Source: an uncultured Bacteroidales bacterium | Lineage (GTDB): Bacteria; Bacteroidota; Bacteroidia; Bacteroidales; Bacteroidaceae | Assembly (NCBI GenBank): GCA_902775375.1 | Contig: CACYLU010000011.1 | Span: 1 to 64,000, forward strand | Reading direction: 5' to 3' | Length of the DNA stretch: 64,000 nucleotides | Shown here: one piece after another, positions 1 to 8,015 of the stretch | Numbering within the stretch: the first letter of the stretch is position 1 | Layout of the letters: each line of letters begins with the position of its first letter | Notes under the pieces: model-generated | Databases searched by the model: none | What the model was told of the DNA's origin: nothing | What the model saw: only the letters and a program-made list of their open reading frames with translations | Made by a program: the position numbers and the translations under genes

Positions 1-71
1 CGCAAATCGTTGATTTTACGGCACTTAGCTAATTTTGTGAGACGACTTACTTATTTTGTAAAGTCTTTTCA

Positions 72-157
<86 letters not shown>

Positions 158-195
158 AAGCGTCTATGCGACACACTTTCGTTTTGAAAGCGGTG

Positions 196-226
196 CAAAG
201 TTACGAATGTTTTTTGATTCTGCAAA
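196..226 (-). promoter_or_regulatory. Promoter of tRNA-Ser (Bacteroidota sigma-ABfr type)
   Basis: On the minus strand TTTG (226-223), a 19-bp spacer and TAACTTTG (203-196) match the Bacteroidota -33/-7 consensus exactly. The predicted start lies about 30 nt before the mature tRNA end at 157. Confidence 0.8.
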
Positions 227-344
227 CCTTTTTGCATGTTTTTTGAAAAAAAGAGTATATCCTATGATTATCGGTTTTTAAAAGATTTAAGGTTACTAGA
301 GAAAATGTAGGTAAACAGACGCTGTTTTTCCTTCTTAGTTATGA

Positions 345-608
345 CAGGCATTTTTATGGGCTGTCGTAGTATCTGCTATGGGTTGTTAGGAAGCCTTCTA
401 TGAGTCATCGCAGTATCTGCTATAAGGGTATGGGGGATATTGCGTCGGGTGATGGAAAGCATTGCGGCGAGTGATAGCAAACTTTGGAGTGAGTAGTAGC
501 AAGCTTTAGGCATAGGGTTAGCAGGCCTTAGTCTTAGGGTTAAGAGGCATTAAGCATAGGGTTAGTGTGCATTACCCTATGGGTTACGATGCATTAACTA
601 TATTGAAG
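345..608. repeat. Degenerate 22-bp tandem repeat, about 12 units
   Basis: The gap between the alkyltransferase gene and the tRNA-Ser promoter is built on a 22-bp period. The clearest units are 499-520, 521-542, 543-564 and 565-586, each ending in GGGTTA (for example GCATTAAGCATAGGGTTA). In phase upstream, the unit at 367-388 resembles the one at 411-432 (AGTATCTGCTAT shared), 345-366 resembles 389-410, 433-454 resembles 455-476, and 477-498 resembles 499-520. The unit length is not a multiple of three, and no convincing ORF runs through it. Confidence 0.8.
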
Positions 609-638
609 CTTGTAGCTTGCATTGAATGAAAAGATTCA

Positions 639-974
639 TTATGTATCAGGTTCCCAATAGTGGCGCTGCATATCTACATGGCCGTTAGACTTGAAGTTGA
701 TACCTTCGGCTTCCAATAGGGGACGATGCTGCATCCAGCCAGGAGCTGTACGGCCCACCTTATTAACCACACGGTGGCAGGGCAGTTGCTCTGCGCCAGG
801 AGTATAGCGCAATGTTCGTCCTACCATGCGAGCGTGACTGGGCCATCCTGCCAGTGCAGCAATGGTACCGTAGGTAGTGACCTTGCCACGGGGAATCTGT
901 GATACGATGTTCATCACATCATCGCCAAACCTACATGCCTCTTCGGCTGTCATCTTGTCTGGGTAGTCTTTCAT
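639..974 (-). CDS. MGMT-family alkylated-DNA repair protein (C-terminal domain only)
   Basis: This 111-residue protein matches the DNA-binding and active-site domain of O6-methylguanine-DNA methyltransferases (Ogt/Ada-C). Visible motifs are GKVTTYG (residues 30-36), the ARMVGR stretch of the helix-turn-helix (48-53), and PCHRVV with the acceptor cysteine at about residue 66. The cysteine argues against the alkyltransferase-like (ATL) group, where Trp replaces it. The N-terminal domain of full-length Ogt is missing, as in many short MGMT-family proteins. It probably binds or repairs alkylated guanine in the cytoplasm. The terminator of the upstream gene (993-1016) lies before its start, so it is likely a separate transcription unit. 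Confidence 0.85.
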   Translation of the reverse strand: MKDYPDKMTAEEACRFGDDVMNIVSQIPRGKVTTYGTIAALAGWPSHARMVGRTLRYTPGAEQLPCHRVVNKVGRTAPGWMQHRPLLEAEGINFKSNGHVDMQRHYWEPDT

Positions 975-992
975 GATAGGTGATAATAGAAA

Positions 993-1016
993 GACACGCC
1001 CTTTGTTGAGCGTGTC
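993..1016 (-). terminator. Terminator after the small secreted protein gene
   Basis: GACACGC (993-999) pairs with GCGTGTC (1010-1016), giving a 7-bp stem. On the minus strand it is followed by TTTCT. It lies just beyond the stop of the 1045-1422 gene. Confidence 0.7.
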
Positions 1017-1044
1017 CCTCTCAATATTTGAGTCTTATTCTTGA

Positions 1045-1422
1045 TTATTTGCGTTTTGCCTCAACAGGGAATTGCCCCATCATAGCACCTTTGGCAGCAT
1101 TCTCACCATCTAGAGTGAGATATACATCGATGTTCATACCTGCCATAGCTGTATAGAAAGTGAAAGAAATTTCGTCTGCTTTCTCTGTATTGATGTCTTC
1201 GCATTCAATCTTCTCTTCGCCCATAGCCTCGGCAGTCATGTAACCTGTGATTTTGCCATCATTTTCCTCAAATACTATGGTCATCTCTGAGTCACCCATA
1301 GGAGTACTGGCAGTAGCCAACCAAGAGCCGATAAACGGATTCTTCTTATCCTGTGCATAGGTGTTGTTAGACACAAACAGCATAGCCATCAGGCAAACCA
1401 TCATAAAAGCAATCTTCTTCAT
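1045..1422 (-). CDS. Small secreted beta-rich protein (domain A alone)
   Basis: This 125-residue protein has a clear signal peptide (MKK, hydrophobic core, cleavage after TYA, about residue 23). The mature part is about 100 residues of alternating strand-like segments. It begins NPFIGSW and ends GQFPVEAKRK. It is visibly homologous to the N-terminal half of the next gene upstream (1567-2730), which begins SPFIGDW and ends GQYPFEGKR at the same spacing. I do not recognise an enzyme. It looks like a small lipocalin-like or beta-barrel fold secreted to the periplasm or surface. Function is unknown. Confidence 0.8.
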   Translation of the reverse strand: MKKIAFMMVCLMAMLFVSNNTYAQDKKNPFIGSWLATASTPMGDSEMTIVFEENDGKITGYMTAEAMGEEKIECEDINTEKADEISFTFYTAMAGMNIDVYLTLDGENAAKGAMMGQFPVEAKRK

Positions 1423-1487
1423 AATCTGTAATCTTTTTAAGTTATTTGTTTATTTATTCTGGTACGAAGATAGAAATTATAAATGAA

Positions 1488-1523
1488 ACAATGGCAAAAA
1501 AGAACGGACTTTTTTGCCATTGT
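1488..1523 (-). terminator. Hairpin terminator after the A+B DUF1080 gene
   Basis: A perfect 15-bp stem, ACAATGGCAAAAAAG (1488-1502) with CTTTTTTGCCATTGT (1509-1523), and a 6-nt loop. It lies downstream of the 1567-2730 gene. The same stem sequence recurs at 2807-2840. Confidence 0.8.
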
Positions 1524-1566
1524 GTACTATTCAGAATATTAAAAGGGAAAATTTGACCAATTCCTC

Positions 1567-2730
1567 TTACATCTTACGAATCCAGATGTTGCGGAAGCTG
1601 ATGCTTGGACTTGGGTCACCATGATTCTGCAGCAGGATAGGACCATCGCCGTGAACCTTCACCTGTGGGAAGCCAATATACTCGGTAGTTCCTAATATCT
1701 CAGTGTGGTTCTGTAGTACCACACCATTCTGTATAACGGTTACGTATGGACGTACTTTATAAGTGCCATCTGCATTGAACTCAGGTGCGTTGTAGATAAT
1801 GTCGAACACATTCCACTCTCCAGGCTTGCGCATGGCGTTAGCCAAAGGAGCAGACTGCTTATAAATAGAGCCTGCCATACCGTTAACATAGGTGTCATTA
1901 TTATAGCTGTCGAGAATCTGCACCTCATACATATTCTGCAGATAAACACCACTGTTGCCACGAATCTGGCTGGTGAACTCAGCACTCATCTCAGGAACAC
2001 ACCATTCGATATGCAACTGGAAGCTGCCGAAACTTTCTTTAGTCTGAATGTTGCCACCGCCATTGCGCATATCCTTGTTGACAGTCATTGCTCCATCTTT
2101 AATTATCCATTTGGCAGGAGCAACTTCTTGTGTACGCATATTAACGGTTACCCAGTTGTCGGTCATAGATTTCTCAGTGCCATCGAACAATACAATGGCA
2201 TCAGATGGAGCACTTGCTGTAGCTTGGTTACCTGGTGTTACCACCTTGGGCTTAGGTGACCAGTATTCAGACATGGTAGGAGTCATACCTGCACCAATTT
2301 TGTCTGAACGTTCTGGTACTGCGTTGGTTGCAGATTGGCCGTGTGAAAGTTGGGCCATAATATTATTGTTGCGTTTGCCTTCAAAAGGATATTGACCAGC
2401 CAAAGTACCTGTCAGTGAATTATTGTCTTTTAGTACCATGGAAGCTTCAACATCTATACCTTGTATGCCAAATGAGTATTTTAGTTCTTTGGCACTGACA
2501 ACTTGTATATTACTTAATTCTATCTGGCTTGAACCTAAAGAAGGGGCAACAAGCATACCTTTAAGTTTACCTCCATCATCCTTTATAGATAGTCCCAAAG
2601 TAGTACCATCGAGGGGGCCTCCTGCCTTGAGTTCCCAATCGCCGATAAATGGACTTTTACTGTTTTGTGCTTGCATGGTAGTGAATACTGTCATCAGCAT
2701 GCAAACCATCAATACTATAATCTTTTTCAT
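1567..2730 (-). CDS. Secreted DUF1080 (3-keto-disaccharide hydrolase-like) protein with N-terminal domain A
   Basis: This 387-residue protein starts with a signal peptide (cleavage near MQA/QN, residue 21). Residues about 25-120 are the domain A that stands alone in the neighbouring gene (SPFIGDW ... GQYPFEGKR). After a linker comes a DUF1080 domain (about 145-387) with IVLFDGTEKSMTDNW near its start, the GNSGVYLQNMYEVQILDS strand motif and the C-terminus FRNIWIRKM. DUF1080 proteins are concanavalin-like jelly rolls, and some hydrolyse 3-keto-glycosides. Whether this one does cannot be told from the sequence. Its B domain is highly similar to the protein at 2884-3738, so the two are recent paralogues. 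Confidence 0.88.
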   Translation of the reverse strand: MKKIIVLMVCMLMTVFTTMQAQNSKSPFIGDWELKAGGPLDGTTLGLSIKDDGGKLKGMLVAPSLGSSQIELSNIQVVSAKELKYSFGIQGIDVEASMVLKDNNSLTGTLAGQYPFEGKRNNNIMAQLSHGQSATNAVPERSDKIGAGMTPTMSEYWSPKPKVVTPGNQATASAPSDAIVLFDGTEKSMTDNWVTVNMRTQEVAPAKWIIKDGAMTVNKDMRNGGGNIQTKESFGSFQLHIEWCVPEMSAEFTSQIRGNSGVYLQNMYEVQILDSYNNDTYVNGMAGSIYKQSAPLANAMRKPGEWNVFDIIYNAPEFNADGTYKVRPYVTVIQNGVVLQNHTEILGTTEYIGFPQVKVHGDGPILLQNHGDPSPSISFRNIWIRKM

Positions 2731-2806
2731 AATTATATTTCTATTATGCGTTATTAATCCGTCTTGTTGATTATTGCTAGTTGTGAAGTATTAGGTTTAT
2801 GATGAA

Positions 2807-2840
2807 ACAATGGCAAAAAAGAATCCTTTTTTGCCATTGT
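2807..2840 (-). terminator. Hairpin terminator after the B-only DUF1080 gene
   Basis: The same 15-bp perfect stem as at 1488-1523 (2807-2821 with 2826-2840) but with a 4-nt loop. It lies downstream of the 2884-3738 gene. The stem is copied exactly while the loop differs. Confidence 0.8.
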
Positions 2841-2883
2841 ATTTTATAGAATATCATTAGGGGAAGTATTGCTCCCTTTGATA

Positions 2884-3738
2884 TTACATCTTACGAATCC
2901 AGATGTTACGGAAGCTGATGCCTGGGCTTGGGTCACCATGGCACTGCAGCAAGATAGGACCATCGCCGTGAGCCTTCACCTGTGGGAAACCGATATACTC
3001 GGTAGTACCCAAAATTTCGGTGTGGTTCTGCAGAACAACGCCATTCTGGATAACGGTAATGTATGGATGTACCTTATATGTACCATCAGCGTTAAATACT
3101 GGAGCAGAGTATATGATGTCATATACATTCCATTCGCCTGGTTTGCGCATAGCATTTGCCAGAGGAGGAGTCTGCTTGTAGATAGAACCCGTCATACCAT
3201 TAACATAAGTATCGTTGTTATAGCAGTCGAGAATCTGCACCTCATACATGTTCTGGTTATAAACACCACTGTTACCACGGGTCTGGCTGGTAAACTTAGC
3301 ATCCATTTCTGGTACGCACCATTCGAGGTGAAGCTGATAGCTGCCAAACTCTTCCTTGGTTTGGATATCGCCACCACCGTTCTGGTAGTCTTTGTTAACG
3401 GTCATAACACCGTCCTTAACAATCCACTTGGCGGGTTTCACTTCCTGTGTACGCATGTTCTTGGTTACCCAATTATCAGTCATTGACTTTTCGGTACCAT
3501 CAAACAAAACGATAGCATCAGATGGAGCGCCAGCAGTAGCTTGATTACCTGGAGTAACTACCTTTGGTTTTGGTGACCAGTACTCAGACATAGTAGGAGT
3601 CATACCTACACCAATCTTGTCATTACGAACATCTTGAGGCCTTTGCTGTTGGCCTTGAGGACGCTGACCTTGTGGCTGCTGAGCGTATGACAAGCTACAT
3701 ACTAAAGCAGCAAGGCTTAATACAATAATTTTCTTCAT
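2884..3738 (-). CDS. Secreted DUF1080 (3-keto-disaccharide hydrolase-like) protein
   Basis: This 284-residue protein has a signal peptide (cleavage near SYA/QQ, residue 19), then a Gln/Pro/Gly-rich linker (QGQRPQGQQQRPQ), then a DUF1080 domain from about residue 42 to the end. The domain carries IVLFDGTEKSMTDNW, GNSGVYNQNMYEVQILDC and FRNIWIRKM. It is nearly co-linear with the C-terminal two thirds of the 1567-2730 product, but domain A is replaced by the short linker. It is probably periplasmic or surface-exposed and acts on a carbohydrate; the substrate is unknown. It is transcribed divergently from the M28 peptidase gene. Confidence 0.88.
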   Translation of the reverse strand: MKKIIVLSLAALVCSLSYAQQPQGQRPQGQQQRPQDVRNDKIGVGMTPTMSEYWSPKPKVVTPGNQATAGAPSDAIVLFDGTEKSMTDNWVTKNMRTQEVKPAKWIVKDGVMTVNKDYQNGGGDIQTKEEFGSYQLHLEWCVPEMDAKFTSQTRGNSGVYNQNMYEVQILDCYNNDTYVNGMTGSIYKQTPPLANAMRKPGEWNVYDIIYSAPVFNADGTYKVHPYITVIQNGVVLQNHTEILGTTEYIGFPQVKAHGDGPILLQCHGDPSPGISFRNIWIRKM

Positions 3739-3838
3739 GGTTTATAAAATTAAATTAAACAAAATCTTTTGGAATAAATACCAGCACAAATGTATGAAAA
3801 AAACTAATAGCATTTACATTTTATGAATAAAAAATGCG

Positions 3839-3846
3839 TATTTTTG
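3839..3846 (+). promoter_or_regulatory. -7 element before the M28 peptidase gene
   Basis: TATTTTTG matches TAnnTTTG exactly, 19 nt before the ATG at 3866. No TTTG is seen at the expected -33 position, so the call rests on the -7 element and its position. Confidence 0.5.
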
Positions 3847-3865
3847 GCGAGACTAATATATAAAA

Positions 3866-5392
3866 ATGAATGTATTTATGTGTAAGAATGTAATATTGGG
3901 TATTATTATTTGCGTGATGGCACAAGTGGGTGCTTTTGGACAGTCAAGTCAGCAAGTGCAACCAACGCCTCAACAAAAGGCGATGTATGCGACCTCTACC
4001 AAGGATTTGCAAGAGTGGATGACATACCTTACTTCAGAGGAATGTAGGGGACGTTTGACAGGTGATATCGGTTTTCAAAGGGCAGCTCAATATGCTGCTG
4101 ACTTGTTTAAGGAGTGGGGGTTGGAACCTGGAGGTGATAACGGGACATACTTTCAGAATTTCGATCATCCGTATGTGATGCCGCAGGAGGGAGGTTATTT
4201 CACATTGTATCTGCCTCAGGGTGACCAGTGGATTGCTAAACAATATGACTATCCAGATCACTATATGGTAGGTGGAACCTCGGACACGGGTTTTTTACAG
4301 CAACTCGATTTAGTGTATGTAGGCTATGGTATAACGGCTCCTGAACTTAACTACGACTCTTATAAGGGCGTAGATGTAAAGGGTAAAATTGTGGTGTGTG
4401 AACGTGATGTGCCTTATCAGGGACAGGATCCAAAGTTGCAGAAGGCTTGGATGCCGTATCAGTACCATAACTTTAAAATGACTAATGCTACCAAACATGG
4501 AGCTGCAGGTATGTTATATATTTCTACTGCCGGTAACCCCAATCCTGGCTATAATAAGAACTTTGTATATTGTAACGTAAGCGATAGCGTTGCAAGAGAT
4601 ATTTTCTCTGGCACAGGCAAAGATTATGTGAAGGTAAAGGAAGAGATGAATAAAACCATGAAACCCAACTCATTTGCCATCAACAAGAAAGCAGACATTA
4701 AGGCTATCACCGAATGGCATCCTGAAGGAAAGGGTTGTAATGTGGTGGGTATATTGCGTGGCACAGACCCAACGTTAGCTCCTGAATATGTAACTATAGG
4801 GGCTCATCTTGATCATATCGGTTTACAACCTTACCTCTGTCCTGGTGCTCAGGACAATGCTTCCGGCAGTATTATTATCATGGGTACTGCCAAAGCTGTT
4901 GCTACTTCTGGCTACCAACCTAGAAGAACACTGGTGTTTACCTTGTTCGGCGGTGAAGAGACAGGTTTAATTGGTAGTGACTTTATGGCCAATCATCCCA
5001 TTATGCAGCAAGAGAACCACAAGCTTTTGATAAATATAGATTGCTTGGCGGCTGGTTATGGCATGGGTGTTAGAATTGCGAGAAAGCATGGGTCACTATT
5101 CAATCTCTTCCAGTCGACGATGGAGCGAAGCGTTAATCGTCCGTTTAGAGAAGCATTGGGTAGGGATGAGATTGTGACCCGTCCTAGAACTGATGAAGCT
5201 AACTTTTTTGTGAAGGGGGTACCTACTGCTGCTCCTTTTGCTTTTGGCTCTACTGTAAGGATACCGTATCATGTGCCTGGCGATACGATGGATTACATTG
5301 ACTTTGATCTCTCGCACGATGCTGTTCGTTGGATGGCACTGACGATGATGGAGCTTGGCTCTATTGATAAAATAGAAGCTAAAGGAAGATAA
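3866..5392 (+). CDS. Secreted M28-family zinc aminopeptidase
   Basis: This 508-residue protein has a signal peptide (hydrophobic residues 7-24, cleavage near AFG/QS). A protease-associated (PA) insert lies at roughly residues 140-240. The M28 core shows the co-catalytic zinc ligands: GAHLDH (His314, Asp316), GAQDNASG (Asp330), GGEETG (the Glu pair near 366), NIDCL (Asp near 396), and a C-terminal His in YHVPGDTMDYI. It probably removes N-terminal residues from peptides in the periplasm or outside the cell. It is monocistronic, with its own -7 element and a strong terminator at 5394-5428. Confidence 0.92.
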   Translation: MNVFMCKNVILGIIICVMAQVGAFGQSSQQVQPTPQQKAMYATSTKDLQEWMTYLTSEECRGRLTGDIGFQRAAQYAADLFKEWGLEPGGDNGTYFQNFDHPYVMPQEGGYFTLYLPQGDQWIAKQYDYPDHYMVGGTSDTGFLQQLDLVYVGYGITAPELNYDSYKGVDVKGKIVVCERDVPYQGQDPKLQKAWMPYQYHNFKMTNATKHGAAGMLYISTAGNPNPGYNKNFVYCNVSDSVARDIFSGTGKDYVKVKEEMNKTMKPNSFAINKKADIKAITEWHPEGKGCNVVGILRGTDPTLAPEYVTIGAHLDHIGLQPYLCPGAQDNASGSIIIMGTAKAVATSGYQPRRTLVFTLFGGEETGLIGSDFMANHPIMQQENHKLLINIDCLAAGYGMGVRIARKHGSLFNLFQSTMERSVNRPFREALGRDEIVTRPRTDEANFFVKGVPTAAPFAFGSTVRIPYHVPGDTMDYIDFDLSHDAVRWMALTMMELGSIDKIEAKGR

Positions 5393-5393
5393 T

Positions 5394-5428
5394 AAATAAG
5401 GGGATGTGAAAAACACATCCCCTTATTT
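5394..5428. terminator. Bidirectional terminator between M28 and rpiB
   Basis: A 15-bp perfect stem, AAATAAGGGGATGTG (5394-5408) with CACATCCCCTTATTT (5414-5428), and an AAAAA loop. It has A/T flanks on both sides and sits between two convergent genes whose stops lie 2 nt either side, so it can serve both. Confidence 0.85.
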
Positions 5429-5429
5429 A

Positions 5430-5873
5430 TTAAATAGTTCCTGGAATTGGAATTTTCTCTATTCTGCGTTGGTGTCGACCTCCTTCAAACTCTTTGTCGA
5501 AGTATTCAGCCAAAATCTTGTCTGCATCATAAAGTGATACAAAGCGCCCAGGGATAGCCAGTACATTGGCATTATTGTGCTGACGCACCAGACGAGCCAC
5601 CTCACGGTTCCAGCATAAACCAGCACGCACCTTAGGATATTTATTGAGGGTCATACTGATGCCATTACCCGTACCACATACGGCAATACCTTCATCTACT
5701 TCATCGTTTTGAATGGCTTGCCCCAACTTATGGGCAAAATCGGGATAGTCGCAACTCTCACTAGAATAAGTTCCGTAATCCACAAAGTCCATGCCTCTTC
5801 CTTTTAACCATTCTTTCACATGTTCTTTCATGTCAAAGCCTGCATGATCGGAACAGAGTCCAATTTTCTTCAT
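5430..5873 (-). CDS. rpiB: Ribose-5-phosphate isomerase B
   Basis: This 147-residue protein of the RpiB/LacAB family interconverts ribose 5-phosphate and ribulose 5-phosphate. Visible motifs are the N-terminal CSDHAGFDMKE and the phosphate-binding CGTGNGISMTLNKYP around residues 66-80. Length is normal for the family. It lies 54 nt downstream of transketolase on the same strand and probably shares its transcript, ending at the 5394-5428 hairpin. Together they form a short non-oxidative pentose phosphate cassette next to the arabinose operon. Confidence 0.95.
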   Translation of the reverse strand: MKKIGLCSDHAGFDMKEHVKEWLKGRGMDFVDYGTYSSESCDYPDFAHKLGQAIQNDEVDEGIAVCGTGNGISMTLNKYPKVRAGLCWNREVARLVRQHNNANVLAIPGRFVSLYDADKILAEYFDKEFEGGRHQRRIEKIPIPGTI

Positions 5874-5927
5874 AATTGTCAGTTTATTATGAGAAACGGA
5901 GCCTAAGTCCCGTTTCTTTGGTTTAAT

Positions 5928-7940
5928 TTATAGCATCATCTCTTTTACCTGACGATATACATTGTCGGCTGTGAAGCCAAGTTTTTCGTCAAGCACCTTG
6001 TAAGGAGCTGAGAATCCAAAACTCTCCATACCCCATATCTTAGCATTATTGCCAACCAATCCTGCAATAGTTATAGGCAAACCTGCGGTGAGTCCGAATT
6101 TCTTCAAACGAGTGGGGATGATTGACTCCTGGTAAGCCACAGGTTGGTCATGGAACTTGCCTTCTGATGGAGCTGAAACTACACGCACCTTTACACCATC
6201 AATGCGTAATAGCTTGGCTGCTGCCATCAAAGTTGATACTTCTGAACCTGAAGCCACTAGCACCACATCAGGATTCTTATCAGAACCTGCTACTATATAG
6301 GCGCCTTTCATGGCCTCTTCATAGTCATTGTTGGCTGGTAAACTCTCGATATTTTGTCGTGAGAGGATAAGGCCGGTCGGACTGTCTATGTTTTCCATTG
6401 CCATGCGCCAAGCTACAGTTGTCTCGTCAGCATCAGCTGGACGGAGAACCAGCATAGAGTTTTTGCCACTGTGGTTCTTCAAGCGTTCCATAAGACGCAA
6501 CTGTGCCTCTTGTTCCACTGGTTGGTGGGTAGGACCGTCTTCACCTACGCGGAATGCATCGTGCGACCATATAAATTTGATCGGAATCTGCATTAAAGCA
6601 GCCATACGGATGGCTGGTTTCATGTAGTCAGAGAAAACAAAGAAAGTAGCACAAGCAGGTATCACGCCACCATGCATCCACATACCCATCATGATGCATG
6701 TCATGGTGAGTTCTGCTACACCTGCTTGGAAGAAAGCACCACTGAAGTCACCCTTCTTAAAAGCATGTGTCTTCTTTAAGAAACCATCTGTCTTATCGGA
6801 GTTGCTCAAATCGGCAGACGAAACAACCATATTACCCACCTGCTCAGCCAGAACGCCAAGCACTGCGGCTGATGCATTACGGGTTGCAACATCCTTCTTC
6901 TGCTGTACCTTCGTCCAATCAATTTTTGGGGCCTTACCAGAGAAGTAGATGTCGAGTTTTTTCGCCAGCTCAGGGTTTTCTTTGGCCCATGCAGCATGCA
7001 GGGCGCGTTTCTCTGCCACGATTTGGCGAAGTTCGGCATTACGCTTTGCATACAACTCAGCTACCTCAGGATCTATCTTAAATGGGTCATTAGGATCACC
7101 ACCTAAGTTCTTGATGGTGTTGACATAAGCATCTCCACCCAATGGAGCACCATGAGTAGCACAACAAGCCTCATAACTGGTGTTGTCAGCACGACGTGCA
7201 CCCTTTCCCATGATTGTATGTCCAATGATGAGGGTAGGGCGTTCTTTTTCTGCCTTTGCTTCTGTCAATGCCTGACGGATGGCATCCACGTCATTCCCGT
7301 CGATAGAAATAACTTTCCAACCCCATGCCTCATATTTCTTGGCAGTATTTTCTGTTGTTACGTCTTCTGTTTCTGTAGAAAGCTGTACATCATTGGAATC
7401 GTAGAACATGATGAGGTTGTCTAACCCTAATGTTCCTGCTACACGACCTGCACCTTGTGAAATTTCTTCTTGGATACCACCATCTGATATATAGGCATAG
7501 ATGGTGTGGTTCATCACCTCTCCAAAACGTGCCTGCAAAAATTTTGCAGCGATTGCTGCGCCAACAGCATAGGTGTGCCCCTGACCTAATGGACCAGAGG
7601 TGTTTTCAATGCCACGTTGCAGGTTACGTTCAGGATGCCCGTGTGTAGGACTTCCCCACTGACGGAACTCCTTTAGTTCGTCCATAGTGAAACGCCCTTT
7701 CAACATGAGTTGCGCATAGAGCATAGGAGACATATGACCTGGGTCCAGATAGAAACGATCGCGAGACATCCAGGCGCCATCATCAGGATCGTCAATAAGA
7801 AACTCTGAGAAGAGCACATTGATAAAGTCTGCACCACCCATGGCACCGCCAGGATGGCCTGATTTAGCCTTTTCTACCATTGATGCAGCCAAGATACGAA
7901 TATTATCAGCTGCCTGATTCATTAGATTCTTGTCATTCAT
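5928..7940 (-). CDS. tkt: Transketolase
   Basis: This 670-residue thiamine-diphosphate enzyme moves two-carbon units between pentose, tetrose and hexose phosphates. It shows the N-terminal KSGHPGGAMGGADF segment with the conserved His, the His of GPLGQGH, the ThDP/Mg region beginning at SDGGIQEE, and the pyrimidine-domain [15 protein letters not shown]. Full length. A consensus promoter (7962-7992) sits just upstream, so it can be expressed apart from the arabinose genes that precede it on the same strand. Its substrate, xylulose 5-phosphate, is the end product of the AraA-AraB-AraD pathway encoded next door. Confidence 0.97.
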   Translation of the reverse strand: MNDKNLMNQAADNIRILAASMVEKAKSGHPGGAMGGADFINVLFSEFLIDDPDDGAWMSRDRFYLDPGHMSPMLYAQLMLKGRFTMDELKEFRQWGSPTHGHPERNLQRGIENTSGPLGQGHTYAVGAAIAAKFLQARFGEVMNHTIYAYISDGGIQEEISQGAGRVAGTLGLDNLIMFYDSNDVQLSTETEDVTTENTAKKYEAWGWKVISIDGNDVDAIRQALTEAKAEKERPTLIIGHTIMGKGARRADNTSYEACCATHGAPLGGDAYVNTIKNLGGDPNDPFKIDPEVAELYAKRNAELRQIVAEKRALHAAWAKENPELAKKLDIYFSGKAPKIDWTKVQQKKDVATRNASAAVLGVLAEQVGNMVVSSADLSNSDKTDGFLKKTHAFKKGDFSGAFFQAGVAELTMTCIMMGMWMHGGVIPACATFFVFSDYMKPAIRMAALMQIPIKFIWSHDAFRVGEDGPTHQPVEQEAQLRLMERLKNHSGKNSMLVLRPADADETTVAWRMAMENIDSPTGLILSRQNIESLPANNDYEEAMKGAYIVAGSDKNPDVVLVASGSEVSTLMAAAKLLRIDGVKVRVVSAPSEGKFHDQPVAYQESIIPTRLKKFGLTAGLPITIAGLVGNNAKIWGMESFGFSAPYKVLDEKLGFTADNVYRQVKEMML

Positions 7941-7961
7941 ATCTGATTATTTTATTTTTTG

Positions 7962-7992
7962 CAAAGTTACGAATAATCAAGTGCAGAACAAA
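7962..7992 (-). promoter_or_regulatory. Promoter of tkt-rpiB
   Basis: On the minus strand TTTG (7992-7989), 19 bp, TAACTTTG (7969-7962): a perfect Bacteroidota promoter. The predicted transcript start is about 15 nt before the tkt ATG. The -7 sequence and spacing equal those of the tRNA-Ser promoter. Confidence 0.8.
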
Positions 7993-8015
7993 ATAAGTCT
8001 ATATGTTTTTTCTTA

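Noticed and set aside
499-586. Telomere-like TAGGGTTAG strings or a CRISPR array
   Set aside because: The repeats are a direct 22-bp tandem without unique spacers and with imperfect units; the telomere-like string is just part of that unit, and no cas genes are near.
2869-3486. 205-codon plus-strand ORF
   Set aside because: It is antisense to a well-supported DUF1080 gene and its translation mirrors that gene's codon pattern.
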